A DNA stretch of 64,000 nucleotides from Massilia timonae CCUG 45783 (GTDB lineage Bacteria > Pseudomonadota > Gammaproteobacteria > Burkholderiales > Burkholderiaceae_D): contig NZ_JH992922.1 of NCBI RefSeq assembly GCF_000315425.1, positions 1,013,922-1,077,921 on the forward strand. The letters are read 5' to 3'. Position numbers and translations under genes: made by a program. The notes under the pieces are model-generated. The model saw nothing but the letters and a program-made list of their open reading frames with translations. It was not told where the DNA came from and did not search any database. This document shows positions 1-8,778 of the stretch, piece after piece. Within the stretch, counting starts at the first letter, position 1; each line of letters starts with the position of its first letter.

Positions 1-185
1 GCGGCAAGGTGCTCGGGGTGATCGATCTCACCGGCCTGCTGCCGCCCGACCAGCGCGGCACGAAGGAGGTCGATGCCGTCCTCAACGGCATCGCCTGGGA
101 TGGCAAGGGCAAGCGCCTGTTCGTCACCGGCAAGCTGTGGCCCAAGCTGTTCGAGATCGAGCTGGTGCCGAAGCTTCGAAAGTAA
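1..185 (+). CDS. Glutaminyl-peptide cyclotransferase, C-terminal fragment
   Basis: The gene enters from the left edge; the readable frame starts at base 3 and stops with TAA at 183-185, so only about 60 C-terminal residues are visible. They contain the block [20 protein letters not shown] and end in [11 protein letters not shown], the typical last blade of the plant/bacterial-type glutamine cyclotransferase beta-propeller. That family converts N-terminal Gln to pyroglutamate and is usually exported. The signal peptide and the catalytic residues are outside the window. It converges on the oxidoreductase gene 14 bases downstream. Confidence 0.75.
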   Translation, partial: GKVLGVIDLTGLLPPDQRGTKEVDAVLNGIAWDGKGKRLFVTGKLWPKLFEIELVPKLRK

Positions 186-199
186 GCTGCGCTGCTGAT

Positions 200-1225
200 C
201 TAGGAGCGGTCGGTGACGTCGATCACGACCTTGCCGAAGTGCGCGCCGGACGCCATGTGGCGATACGCCTCCTGGGCCTGGCCGAACGGGAACACGCGAT
301 CGATCACCGGCTTGACGCCGCTCACGTCCACGAAGCGCATCACGTCTTCCAGCATGGCGCGGCTGCCGACATAGATGCCCACCAGGCGCTTGGCGCTGGC
401 CAGCAGCGAGGCCGGATTGACTTCACCGCCGAAACCGCTGACGCCGCCGATGACGGCGACGGTCCCGCCCATCGCGGCGCTCGACACCGATTTGTTCACC
501 GTCCCCTTGCCGCCCACTTCCAGCACCACCTGGGCGCCGACGCCGTGGGTGAGGTGCAGCACCTCGTCGTGCCACTCGGGAATCGCCTGGTAATTGATCG
601 TGTGGTGGGCGCCCAGCGCGCGCGCCCGCGCCAGCTTGTCGTCGCTGGACGAGGTGACGATGGCGCGCAGGCCCGCCGCGCGCGCCAGTTGCAGGCCGAG
701 GATCGAGACGCCGCCGGTGCCCAGCAGCAGCACGGTATCGCCCGGCTTGACATGATTGCTGGAGACGAAGATCGCGTTCCAGGCGGTGACCGCGGCGCAC
801 GGCATGGTCGATGCCTCGATGAAGGACAGGCCGGCCGGGATGATGGCCAGCGCGTCCTCGTGCAGGATGACTTCTTCGGCCAGCATGCCGTCGATGTCGC
901 CGCCCAGGCCGTGACGCACCTTGTCAGGCGTCGGCCCGCCTTCCAGCCAGTGCGGGAAGAAGGAGCCGGCCACGCGGTCGCCGACCTGCACCCGGGTCAC
1001 GCCGGGACCGACCGCCAGCACTTCGCCGGCGCCGTCCGAGCACGGGATGATGGGGTCCTCGACCGAGACCAGGTAGTTGCCGCCGGCGACCATCAGGTCG
1101 CGGTAGTTGAGCGAGACGGCGTGCACGCGGATGCGCACCTCGCCCAGGCCGAGGTCGCGCTCCGGGTAGTCGATGCACTGGAGGCCGTCGATGTTCGCGC
1201 CGTGAAGAATCTGGTAAGCCCGCAT
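200..1225 (-). CDS. Zinc-free NAD(P)-dependent alcohol dehydrogenase / quinone oxidoreductase (MDR family)
   Basis: A 341-residue medium-chain dehydrogenase/reductase. The N-terminal GroES-like fold shows SLNYRD and CSDGAGEV. The cofactor-binding Rossmann segment carries LLLGTGGVSILGLQLA near residue 170, and the protein ends GAHFGKVVIDV as in QOR-like members. The cysteine-rich structural zinc loop of classical alcohol dehydrogenases is absent. The frame stays open upstream, but the ATG at 1225 is chosen because AAGGAGAT (complement of 1231-1238) sits 5 bases before it and the family starts at MRAYQ. The substrate cannot be told from sequence. It appears to be a single-gene unit. Confidence 0.85.
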   Translation of the reverse strand: MRAYQILHGANIDGLQCIDYPERDLGLGEVRIRVHAVSLNYRDLMVAGGNYLVSVEDPIIPCSDGAGEVLAVGPGVTRVQVGDRVAGSFFPHWLEGGPTPDKVRHGLGGDIDGMLAEEVILHEDALAIIPAGLSFIEASTMPCAAVTAWNAIFVSSNHVKPGDTVLLLGTGGVSILGLQLARAAGLRAIVTSSSDDKLARARALGAHHTINYQAIPEWHDEVLHLTHGVGAQVVLEVGGKGTVNKSVSSAAMGGTVAVIGGVSGFGGEVNPASLLASAKRLVGIYVGSRAMLEDVMRFVDVSGVKPVIDRVFPFGQAQEAYRHMASGAHFGKVVIDVTDRS

Positions 1226-1368
1226 GCGTAAATCTCCTTCTGGTTGATCGGTACGCGGGCCATTGTACGCGGCTGGCCGAGGGCGGGACGCTCGCCAGTC
1301 GCGCGTCTGTCGAGTGTCGGGTTTATGATAAATTAGGATTCTTGGTTGCAACCCGCAAGAGGTAGAAC

Positions 1369-1593
1369 ATGGAAGAACAAGCAGCTTGGAAATTGCTTAA
1401 AACAGTACTCGGAGTCGCTGCCTTCATCGCCTTTGGCGTGGGCGTCTGGGGCGGGTGGACGGTGGCGAAAACGTATTTCGATACGAAGGATGCAGCCCAC
1501 TCCCGTTACACCGGCTTGGCCACCATCAGCCAGAAAATCACGATGAACGCCGCGAACGCCGGCACGCCCAGCGTCACCCAGATCCTGAAATAA
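1369..1593 (+). CDS. Possible small membrane protein overlapping the DUF2269 gene tail-to-tail
   Basis: An open frame of 74 codons preceded by AAGAGG about 8 bases before the ATG. Residues 11-33 form one convincing hydrophobic helix (VLGVAAFIAFGVGVWGGW), followed by charged residues. From about residue 46 the frame runs antisense to the 3' end of the DUF2269 gene, and that part looks like random antisense coding. It could be a genuine short one-helix protein with an opportunistic tail, or chance. I recognise no family. Confidence 0.35.
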   Translation: MEEQAAWKLLKTVLGVAAFIAFGVGVWGGWTVAKTYFDTKDAAHSRYTGLATISQKITMNAANAGTPSVTQILK

Positions 1594-1970
1594 CGCCAGT
1601 ACAGCGCCGGTAACGGCGTATCGAGCCGCGCCGCCTCCGCCGCCATGTCGCGCATGCGGATCTGCAGCCACACCACCGGCAGCCAGCAGGCGCCGGCGAT
1701 CACGTACAGGATGATCGACCACATGATCCATTTGCTGTGCAGCGGATAGCCGGCCAGGTGGATCATGTAGAAGCCCGTCAGCGGCTGCAGGATGGCGGTG
1801 GTGGCCGTGAACAGCCAGTCGGCGATGACGACGTATTTCGCCACCACCGCGATCGCCCGCACGTCGCGGCTGACGTTCGCGAACAGCATGTACCAGGCCG
1901 ATCCGATGCCGGTGCCGAACAGCAGCGTCGACGAGACGATATGCAGCCATTTCAGCACCACGTAATCCAT
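1506..1970 (-). CDS. DUF2269 family integral membrane protein
   Basis: A 154-residue protein with four hydrophobic helices, starting MDYVVLKWLHIVSSTLLFG. The Lys-x-Leu-His motif at the start of helix 1 and GTGIGSAW are typical of the DUF2269 family, whose function is unknown. Its ATG overlaps the TAA of the upstream SDR-DoxX gene by one base (TAATG), so the two are translationally coupled. That coupling suggests joint work at the membrane, possibly redox-linked given the DoxX module, but this is inference. Confidence 0.85.
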   Translation of the reverse strand: MDYVVLKWLHIVSSTLLFGTGIGSAWYMLFANVSRDVRAIAVVAKYVVIADWLFTATTAILQPLTGFYMIHLAGYPLHSKWIMWSIILYVIAGACWLPVVWLQIRMRDMAAEAARLDTPLPALYWRYFRIWVTLGVPAFAAFIVIFWLMVAKPV

Positions 1971-3262
1971 TATTTTTCCTCGAGTTGATACAGCAGCCAG
2001 ATCGCCGCCAGCATCGGCAGGTTCTTGGTCAGCGGCCCGTAGGGATGCAGCAGGAATTCAGGCAGCTTGAACGCTATCACGATCGTATAAAACCCGATCA
2101 GGCCCAATTGTGCGAGCCATAGCCAGCGCCGCCGCGCCAGGAACAGGATGCCAAGCCCCAGCAGCAGGTCGAAGCTGGCGGCGCCATACAGCATCAATGG
2201 CTGCAGGTCGGGAGGAATGCCGGTGCGCGCCAGCAGCTCGTAGCTGGCCTCGACCGGATACAGGCCGAAGGAGACGATCGCGGTCAGGATCCACACCGCC
2301 GCGATGCTGTAGCGGAGCATCGGCAGCAGCCAGCCGAGCTTGGCGCGCGCGCGTTCGCCGTCCGGGTCGCCGATGAATTCATCCGGTGAGCGCGGCAGAT
2401 GGCCGAGCAGCATCGCCGTCTGCATGACGTCGCCCGTGTTGTCGCGGTCCAGCATGCTCAGCGCATCGCGGCTGATGAGCGAACCCGGCAGGACGGCGGC
2501 CGCCAGCCGCGCCACCGGTCCCGGCAGGGGCAGCACACGCTGGCGCCCCATGCCCATCGATGAGCGCAGCAGGCCGAGATAGTCGGTGAACGGCATCGCC
2601 TGCGGCCCCACCAGCGGCACCCGCATCGAGGTGCCCGCTCCCGGCGCCATCGGCAGGCGGTGCTTGAGCAGGCCGACGATGGCCAGCGCCAGGTCGTCGA
2701 CGTGGATCGGTTGCACCAGCTGCGGCTTGCTGCCGAAGCGCAGCGTGAACGGCATGCTGGCCAGGGTGCGGAAGGTGCGCGCGCTGGCGCCGTCGCGGCC
2801 ATACACGAGCGAGGGCTGGACGATGTAGGAGCGCAGCGGCAGCGAGGCCAGGTAGTCGTCGGCATCGCGCTTGGACAGGTGGTAGGGCGTCGTCGCATCG
2901 CGGTCGGCGCCCAGCGCCGACAGTTGAATCACCATCTGCACGTCGTGCGATTCGGCGCAGGCGGCGAACAGCGCGCGCGGCGTGTCGCGGTGCAGGCGGG
3001 CGAAATCCTGGCGTCCGCTTTCGCGGAAAATGCCGACCGTGTTGATCACGACGTCGATATGCGACAGGCGCGCCAGCCAGGTGGATTTATCGGTATCTTT
3101 GGAAAAATCGGCGTGGATAGTGCTCAAGCGCGGGTCAGCGCTTTTCGGAAGCTTCGCTTCAGGTGCTCTCACCGCGCACACGACGTGGTGGCCTTCGGTG
3201 AGCAACGCCTGCAGCAAATGTTGCCCGATGAAACCGCTCGCCCCCGTCAGCAAAATCCGCAT
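1970..3262 (-). CDS. SDR-type epimerase/reductase fused to a C-terminal DoxX-like membrane domain
   Basis: A 430-residue two-part protein. Residues 1-300 are an atypical SDR: the nucleotide-binding GASGFIGQH lies at residues 7-15 and the catalytic YHLSK at 127-131. Residues about 310-430 hold four hydrophobic helices of the DoxX-like type (LARTGIPPDLQPLM, DLLLGLGILFLARR). The N-terminal half resembles the NDUFA9/YwnB-like group of NAD(P)-binding proteins; the tail anchors it in the inner membrane. It is first in a two-gene unit with DUF2269. The divergent neighbour starts 36 bases away, so regulatory DNA is shared. Confidence 0.85.
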   Translation of the reverse strand: MRILLTGASGFIGQHLLQALLTEGHHVVCAVRAPEAKLPKSADPRLSTIHADFSKDTDKSTWLARLSHIDVVINTVGIFRESGRQDFARLHRDTPRALFAACAESHDVQMVIQLSALGADRDATTPYHLSKRDADDYLASLPLRSYIVQPSLVYGRDGASARTFRTLASMPFTLRFGSKPQLVQPIHVDDLALAIVGLLKHRLPMAPGAGTSMRVPLVGPQAMPFTDYLGLLRSSMGMGRQRVLPLPGPVARLAAAVLPGSLISRDALSMLDRDNTGDVMQTAMLLGHLPRSPDEFIGDPDGERARAKLGWLLPMLRYSIAAVWILTAIVSFGLYPVEASYELLARTGIPPDLQPLMLYGAASFDLLLGLGILFLARRRWLWLAQLGLIGFYTIVIAFKLPEFLLHPYGPLTKNLPMLAAIWLLYQLEEK

Positions 3263-3298
3263 CCGTGCTTCCCTTCACATCAAGTAAAAGAGGATTGT

Positions 3299-3772
3299 AT
3301 GGAAAATACGGCATTACAGCGCGCACTCATCTCCGGGGCGACTTCGAGCATCCTGTCGACGGTGGCGATGTCCGTGGTCGGCAAGATGCAGACCGGCAGC
3401 GCCTATGCACCGACCAATGCCGTCAGCCACTATGTGCATGGCCATAAAGCAGGCTACCGCGACCGCTTCTCGCTGCGCTACACGGTTCCCGGCTACCTGA
3501 TCCACCATGCCAGCGCGACCTTCTGGTCGTTCGTGTTCGAACGCGCGCTCGGGGGTGTGATGGACGGCAAGAACCCGATGGCCATTGCCGCCGCCTCGGC
3601 GGCGACCTCCGCGTTCGTGGCCTTCACCGACTACAAGCTGACGCCGCGGCCGCTGCAGCCGGGCTATGAAAAGCGCCTGTCGCGCAATGCGCTGGGCGTG
3701 GTGTATGCGGGGTTTGCGATCGGACTGGCGATCGGCGCCATCATGTCGCGCAAGAACGAACCGCCGAAATGA
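3299..3772 (+). CDS. Conserved hypothetical membrane protein
   Basis: A 157-residue protein starting MENTALQRALISG, with AGAGGA 6 bases before the ATG at 3299. It has a hydrophobic N-terminal segment, a central region (HYVHGHKAGYRDRFSLRYT), further hydrophobic stretches (ATFWSFVFERALGGV, NPMAIAAASAATSAFVAF) and a last helix before the basic tail MSRKNEPPK. The layout recalls small YagU-like inner-membrane proteins, but I cannot assign it to a family with certainty. It is divergent from the SDR-DoxX gene. Confidence 0.75.
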   Translation: MENTALQRALISGATSSILSTVAMSVVGKMQTGSAYAPTNAVSHYVHGHKAGYRDRFSLRYTVPGYLIHHASATFWSFVFERALGGVMDGKNPMAIAAASAATSAFVAFTDYKLTPRPLQPGYEKRLSRNALGVVYAGFAIGLAIGAIMSRKNEPPK

Positions 3773-3815
3773 ATGGTGAGCGGCGCGGGCTGGATGCCCG
3801 CGCCGGTGAACGGGA

Positions 3816-4757
<942 letters not shown>

Positions 4758-4824
4758 AGTTCTGCTCCTTCATGTCAAGTTGCTACGATATTAACCGAGC
4801 CGCCAAATGCTCGCTACACGGTTC

Positions 4825-4849
4825 GCGGCGCCGTTCGGCGCGGCTTTTT
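4825..4849 (+). terminator. GC hairpin followed by a T-run, upstream of the RHH gene
   Basis: GCGCC and GGCGC arms around a GTTC loop (4828-4841), followed by GGC and five T. It has the form of an intrinsic terminator read on the plus strand, but no plus-strand gene ends here; the nearest gene upstream, yedI, is transcribed away from it. It could end a short transcript or act as an attenuator in the leader of the RHH gene at 4977. Only the shape is seen; activity is inferred. Confidence 0.35.
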
Positions 4850-4976
4850 GCATTTCATGCCTGGAAATCTGCATCTCGTCGCTTTTGCCGGGCGACTGCC
4901 GGTCTGCATACGTATAGTGCAACGCTGAAGGTTGCGGCACTGCAGCCTCGTCCCCCCAAACGAAGGAGATCATCCA

Positions 4977-5198
4977 ATGCATACCGATTCGATCCAGCCT
5001 GCCGCTTCCACTTCCGCTCCGGTCCGCCGTGCCCGTCCGCCGAAGCGCAAGACCCGCATCACGATCTATCTCGACGACGAGGTGCTGAAGGAATTCCGCA
5101 ACTTGTCCGAGCGTTGCGGCACCGGTTACCAGACCCTGATCAACGCCGCGCTGCGCAACCGTTTGAGCGGTCCGGTCATCGAATCTGGCGTCGCATAA
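4977..5198 (+). CDS. Ribbon-helix-helix protein, BrnA-like, without a toxin partner
   Basis: A 73-residue protein. A basic proline-rich arm (residues 15-27) is followed by an RHH fold: the strand TRITIYLDDEVLKEFRNL and GTGYQTLINAALR, the usual second helix of the BrnA antitoxin/CopG group. The ATG at 4977 is chosen because AAGGAG lies 9 bases upstream. BrnA-type proteins usually bind DNA and pair with an upstream BrnT toxin. No brnT-like gene is visible here, so this is either a lone regulator or an orphan antitoxin. HU is encoded 89 bases downstream. Confidence 0.75.
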   Translation: MHTDSIQPAASTSAPVRRARPPKRKTRITIYLDDEVLKEFRNLSERCGTGYQTLINAALRNRLSGPVIESGVA

Positions 5199-5231
5199 GG
5201 CTTCCTTTCAAATTTCCCTCGGGGAGCGGCA

Positions 5232-5259
5232 TTACACATAGCAATATTTATGCTAATCT
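5232..5259 (+). promoter_or_regulatory. Candidate promoter of the HU gene
   Basis: TTACAC (5232-5237) and TAATCT (5254-5259) are 16 bases apart in an AT-rich pocket of otherwise GC-rich DNA. They lie about 28 bases before the HU start codon, which has a strong GGAGG. This is a reading by eye; the -35 matches the consensus at only part of its positions. Confidence 0.4.
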
Positions 5260-5287
5260 TCCCGCTCTTTTAACCCCGGAGGGATTT

Positions 5288-5575
5288 ATGAAAAAAGGCG
5301 AACTGATCGCAGAATTCGCGAAGCGCACCGAGATGTCGGGCGCTGCCGCTGGCGACGCCGTGAACACCATCATCGAGATCATCACCGAGCGCCTGAAAAA
5401 GGGCGACACGGTGGGCATCACCGGCTTCGGCACCTTCTCGGTGACCAAGCGCGCCGCACGCAAGGGCCGTAACCCTGCCACCGGCGAAGTGATCAAGATC
5501 GCGGCGTCGAAGAGCCCGCGTTTCTCGGCTGGCGCGACCCTGAAGGCAGCGGTCAACCCGACCAAGAAGAAGTAA
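5288..5575 (+). CDS. HU/IHF family DNA-binding protein
   Basis: A 95-residue nucleoid protein. It has the helical N-terminus MKKGELIAEFAKRTEMS, the core VGITGFGTFSVTKRAARKGRNP with the DNA-arm signature (GFGTF, RKGRNPATGE), and a lysine-rich tail PTKKK. The family binds and bends DNA as a dimer. The ATG is preceded by GGAGG at 5 bases. The sequence fits HU better than IHF, but the subtype is not certain. It is transcribed alone from its own probable promoter. Confidence 0.93.
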   Translation: MKKGELIAEFAKRTEMSGAAAGDAVNTIIEIITERLKKGDTVGITGFGTFSVTKRAARKGRNPATGEVIKIAASKSPRFSAGATLKAAVNPTKKK

Positions 5576-5699
5576 TCAGTACCCGGCCTCGCGTCGCGGC
5601 CCGTTCGCGGGTCGCGCGCGCTGGCTGAATGTGTCGTTTCTTGCCTCCCCGGCAGTCGTCTTCCCCCTCCTTCCGCAGCACCATTCATTTTTCACCACC

Positions 5700-6338
5700 A
5701 TGAGCTTCGCCACCTGGATCGCCTTCGTCATCGCCGGTTCGCTGATCGCCATTTCGCCCGGTTCCGGCGCGGTCCTGTCGATGTCGCATGGCCTGGCCTA
5801 CGGCCTCAAGAAGGCCAGCGCGACCGTCCTCGGCCTGCAGCTGGGCCTGGTCCTGGTGCTGGTCATCGCCGGCGCCGGCGTCGGTTCGCTGCTGCTGGCA
5901 TCCTCGGTCGCCTTCACGGCGGTCAAGGTGATCGGCGCGCTGTACCTGATCTATCTCGGCATCAGCCAGTGGCGCGCCGCCCCGGCGCCCGGCCCGACGG
6001 CGTCGACCGCCGGCCTGGAAGCGCATCCGTCCTTCGGCAAGCGCGTGCTGACCGGCTTTCTCACCAATACCACGAACCCGAAGGGCATCATCTTCATGGT
6101 CGCCGTGCTGCCGCAATTCATCGCCAAGGATGCGCCGCTGCTCACCCAGCTGGCGATCCTGGGCGTGACCATGGTGGCGATCGATTCGATCGTGATGCAC
6201 GGCTACGCCGCCCTGGCCGCCTCGATGCAGCGCTTCATGCGCGATCCACGCCACATGCGCCTGCAGAACCGCGTGTTCGGCGCGGTGCTGGTGCTGATCG
6301 GCTCGATGCTGTTCTTCGTCAAGCGCCAGCCGGCCTGA
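5700..6338 (+). CDS. LysE/RhtB family amino-acid exporter
   Basis: A 212-residue inner-membrane protein starting MSFATWIAFVIAG, with the family hallmark ISPGSGAVLSMSHGLAYG in the first loop and six hydrophobic segments. LTGFLTNTTNPKGIIFMVAVLPQF is the second conserved block. Members export homoserine, threonine, lysine or similar amino acids; the substrate here is unknown. An upstream in-frame ATG exists at 5631, but the family starts at the internal ATG used here. Confidence 0.9.
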   Translation: MSFATWIAFVIAGSLIAISPGSGAVLSMSHGLAYGLKKASATVLGLQLGLVLVLVIAGAGVGSLLLASSVAFTAVKVIGALYLIYLGISQWRAAPAPGPTASTAGLEAHPSFGKRVLTGFLTNTTNPKGIIFMVAVLPQFIAKDAPLLTQLAILGVTMVAIDSIVMHGYAALAASMQRFMRDPRHMRLQNRVFGAVLVLIGSMLFFVKRQPA

Positions 6339-6474
6339 CAATGTGCATGGCGCCGGCTACTATTTCCGCTAAGCCGGCAGATGCAACTTTGTGTAACCCG
6401 CGTTGTCCGCGTGGGAGCTCGAGCGTTGTAATGAGGCTGAACCACCCCGTCCGCGTTCCATCCTGGAGCATGTC

Positions 6475-8391
6475 ATGACCCATCGCCTCGTCCATACCGC
6501 CGCCCTGCTCGCCCTGGCTGCGATTTCCACCTGCGCGTCCGCGCAGACCGTGCTGCAGACCGATCCGCCAGGGCAGGTCGAAGCGACCGGCAACGGCGTC
6601 ATGGAAACCGAGCCGCCGGGCCGGGTGGGCCGCGTTTCCCTGGTCCAGGGCCAGGTCGAGATCGGCGGTGACGTCGGCGCCGAGAGCGCCGCCGCCGTGG
6701 TCAACTGGCCGGTCACCACGCGCAACCTCGTCACGACTTCGCCCGGCGCCCGCACCGAGATCCGCATCGGCTCCACCTCGATCCGCCTGGACGGCGACAG
6801 CTCGCTCGAGTTCACCGAACTGGACGACGACCGCCTGCGCCTGCGCCTGCACTTCGGCAGCGCCAGCATCCGCGTCATGAACAGCGAGGTGGCGCCCGAG
6901 TTCGAACTGCGCACGGCCCAGGCGACCGTGCGCCTGACCCAGCCGGGCCGCCTGCGCGTGGACGCCGACCGCGTGCCCGACACCAGCCTGGTGAGCGTGC
7001 TCGATGGCGAGGCCCAGGTCGACGGCGCCGGCGCCAGCCTCACCGTGCGCGCCGGCCGCAGCGCCGAGGTACGCGACGAGGACGTGAGCACGCGCCAGGC
7101 GCGGCGCGACGAATTCGACGACTGGGCCCTCACGCGCGACCAGGCGCTGGTGGCCGGGCAGTCGTCGCGCCACATCGGCACCGAGATGACCGGCTACGAA
7201 GAGCTCGACCGCTACGGCAGCTGGAGCACCCACTCCGACTACGGCAGCCTGTGGACGCCCACCGTGGTGGCATCCGACTGGACGCCCTACCGTGACGGCC
7301 AGTGGAGCTATATCGCGCCGTGGGGCTGGACCTGGGTCGACAATGCGCCATGGGGCTATGCGCCCTTCCACTACGGCCGCTGGGTGCAGGTGCGCAACCG
7401 TTGGGCCTGGGCCCCGGGCCGTCTCGAGCGGCGGCCGGTATGGTCGCCGGCGCTGGTCGGCTGGGTCGGCGGCGGCAACTGGAGCGTCGGCTTCGCCTCG
7501 CACGACCTGCACGCGCATGGCTGGTATCCGCTCAGCCCCTACGACCGCTACGTGCCCGGCTACCGCCTGTCCAGCGAGCGCCTGCGGCGCCTGAACGACT
7601 GGCGCCACGCCACCCGCCGCGCGGCCCAGCAGCGGCCGGGACACCAGGGCCTGACCGTGGTGCCGCGCGAGCACTTCGGCGGTCGCGGGCCGGTGGTCGT
7701 GCCGCGCGCGCCGCGCCCCGACCGCGCGAACTTCGCGCTGCCGCGCGGACCGGGCAGCGCCCCGCCGCCGCCGCTGGTGGCGCGCGCCGACTGGAACCGT
7801 GGGAACAACGAACGGCGCGACCTGCTCGAGCGGCGCGAGGTGCGCCAGCGCCTGGAGACCGGCCATGTGACGCGCGACGGCTTCGTGCAGGATCGCGGCC
7901 GCCTCGAGACGGACCCGATGGCGCGCCAGCGCGAGAGCAACGAGCGCCTGTCGCGCGAACGCTTGCAGCAGCAGGAGCGCGTCGTGCGCCAGCAGGAAGA
8001 GCGCGACCGCATGCAGCGCGACCTGGACAACCGCATGCAGGCCGACCGCATGAGTTTCGGGCGCCACGCCGAGCGCGAACGCGAGCAGCGCGAACGCATG
8101 CGCGAGCGGGCCGAACGCGGCCAGCAACTGCAGCAGCAGCGCCCGCCGGCCATGGCGCCCACTACGGCGCCGGCGTTTGCTCGCCCCGAACCGCGACCGA
8201 TGCCGCGGCCCGACGTGCGTCCGCCGCCGCACATGGTTGCCGCGCCGCCGCCACGGCCCGCCCCGCCGCCGCAGATGGTCGCCCCGCCCGCGCCGCGCCC
8301 GCAACCGTCCGCGCCGGCCTTCACCCCGCGCGGCGGCGGCGAGCAGCGCGCCCATACGGATGCGCGCGGCCGGCAAATTCAGGAACGCTGA
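6475..8391 (+). CDS. Secreted FecR-domain / DUF6600 protein with charged and proline-rich tail
   Basis: A 638-residue protein with a signal peptide (cleavage after about residue 23, CASAQ). A FecR-like beta domain spans about residues 40-170 (GRVSLVQGQVEIGG, TEIRIGSTSIRLDG). A tryptophan-rich central part at about 235-365 has repeated Trp-Gly motifs (WGWTWVDNAPWGYAPFHYGRW) typical of DUF6600. An Arg/Glu/Gln-rich probable coiled coil follows at about 440-560, then a proline-rich end. No membrane anchor follows the signal peptide, so it is probably periplasmic or envelope-associated. No sigma/anti-sigma pair is adjacent. GGAG precedes the ATG at 6475. Confidence 0.85.
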   Translation: MTHRLVHTAALLALAAISTCASAQTVLQTDPPGQVEATGNGVMETEPPGRVGRVSLVQGQVEIGGDVGAESAAAVVNWPVTTRNLVTTSPGARTEIRIGSTSIRLDGDSSLEFTELDDDRLRLRLHFGSASIRVMNSEVAPEFELRTAQATVRLTQPGRLRVDADRVPDTSLVSVLDGEAQVDGAGASLTVRAGRSAEVRDEDVSTRQARRDEFDDWALTRDQALVAGQSSRHIGTEMTGYEELDRYGSWSTHSDYGSLWTPTVVASDWTPYRDGQWSYIAPWGWTWVDNAPWGYAPFHYGRWVQVRNRWAWAPGRLERRPVWSPALVGWVGGGNWSVGFASHDLHAHGWYPLSPYDRYVPGYRLSSERLRRLNDWRHATRRAAQQRPGHQGLTVVPREHFGGRGPVVVPRAPRPDRANFALPRGPGSAPPPPLVARADWNRGNNERRDLLERREVRQRLETGHVTRDGFVQDRGRLETDPMARQRESNERLSRERLQQQERVVRQQEERDRMQRDLDNRMQADRMSFGRHAEREREQRERMRERAERGQQLQQQRPPAMAPTTAPAFARPEPRPMPRPDVRPPPHMVAAPPPRPAPPPQMVAPPAPRPQPSAPAFTPRGGGEQRAHTDARGRQIQER

Positions 8392-8438
8392 GGAAAACGC
8401 CGGCATTGGCTACAATGCGCATTTACACAGGATTAGTC

Positions 8439-8705
8439 ATGGACCCGAAAGAATCCCTCATAGAATACCCGAGCGAATTCCCGATCAAGGTGATGGGCGC
8501 GACCCATATCGATTTCGCTCCCACCATCGTCGCGCTAGTGACCCAGCTGGATCCGACTTTCCATGAAGGCAAGCTGGAAACCCGTCCTTCGGCCAAGGGC
8601 AACTACACCGGCCTGACCGTCACCGTCACCGCCACCAGCCGCGAGATGCTGGACGAGGTGTACCGCACCCTGTCGACCCACCCGATGGTCAAGATGGTCC
8701 TGTAA
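8439..8705 (+). CDS. ybeD: DUF493 family protein YbeD
   Basis: An 88-residue protein starting MDPKESLIEYPSEFPIKVMG and ending STHPMVKMVL, the conserved ends of the YbeD/DUF493 family, a small ferredoxin-like-fold protein. In many Beta- and Gammaproteobacteria it lies directly upstream of lipB and lipA, as it does here apart from the intron between them. A role in lipoate metabolism has been suggested from this linkage only. Confidence 0.92.
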   Translation: MDPKESLIEYPSEFPIKVMGATHIDFAPTIVALVTQLDPTFHEGKLETRPSAKGNYTGLTVTVTATSREMLDEVYRTLSTHPMVKMVL

Positions 8706-8728
8706 GGGCGGCTTGCCATCTCGTCAAC

Positions 8729-8760
8729 GGGGCAGGCTGCCTGTTCGGCAGGCACGCCCC
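8729..8760 (+). terminator. Two-tier hairpin after ybeD, no T-run
   Basis: Outer arms GGGGC/GCCCC (8729-8733 and 8756-8760) and inner arms GCCTG/CAGGC (8739-8743 and 8749-8753) enclose a TTCGG loop, 23 bases after the ybeD stop. There is no T-tract, so factor-independent termination would be weak. It may also be a transcript-stability element. It lies 28 bases before the intron's 5' end. Confidence 0.35.
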
Positions 8761-8772
8761 ATCGTGCTGGCT

Positions 8773-8778
8773 TATAAT
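8773..8778 (+). promoter_or_regulatory. Perfect TATAAT -10 box just before the intron, presumed lipB promoter
   Basis: TATAAT in the context GGCTTATAATGACGG. No good -35 is found 16-18 bases upstream. Transcription would begin near 8785, only a few bases before the intron's first base at 8789. In an intron-free ancestor this box would lie directly ahead of lipB. The promoter role is inferred from the perfect hexamer and its position. Confidence 0.45.

Noticed and set aside
6319-8406. Long open frame of nearly 700 codons on the minus strand
   Set aside because: It is antisense to the FecR/W-rich gene, made mainly of Arg, Ala, His and Val, and has no family motif; an artefact of high GC.
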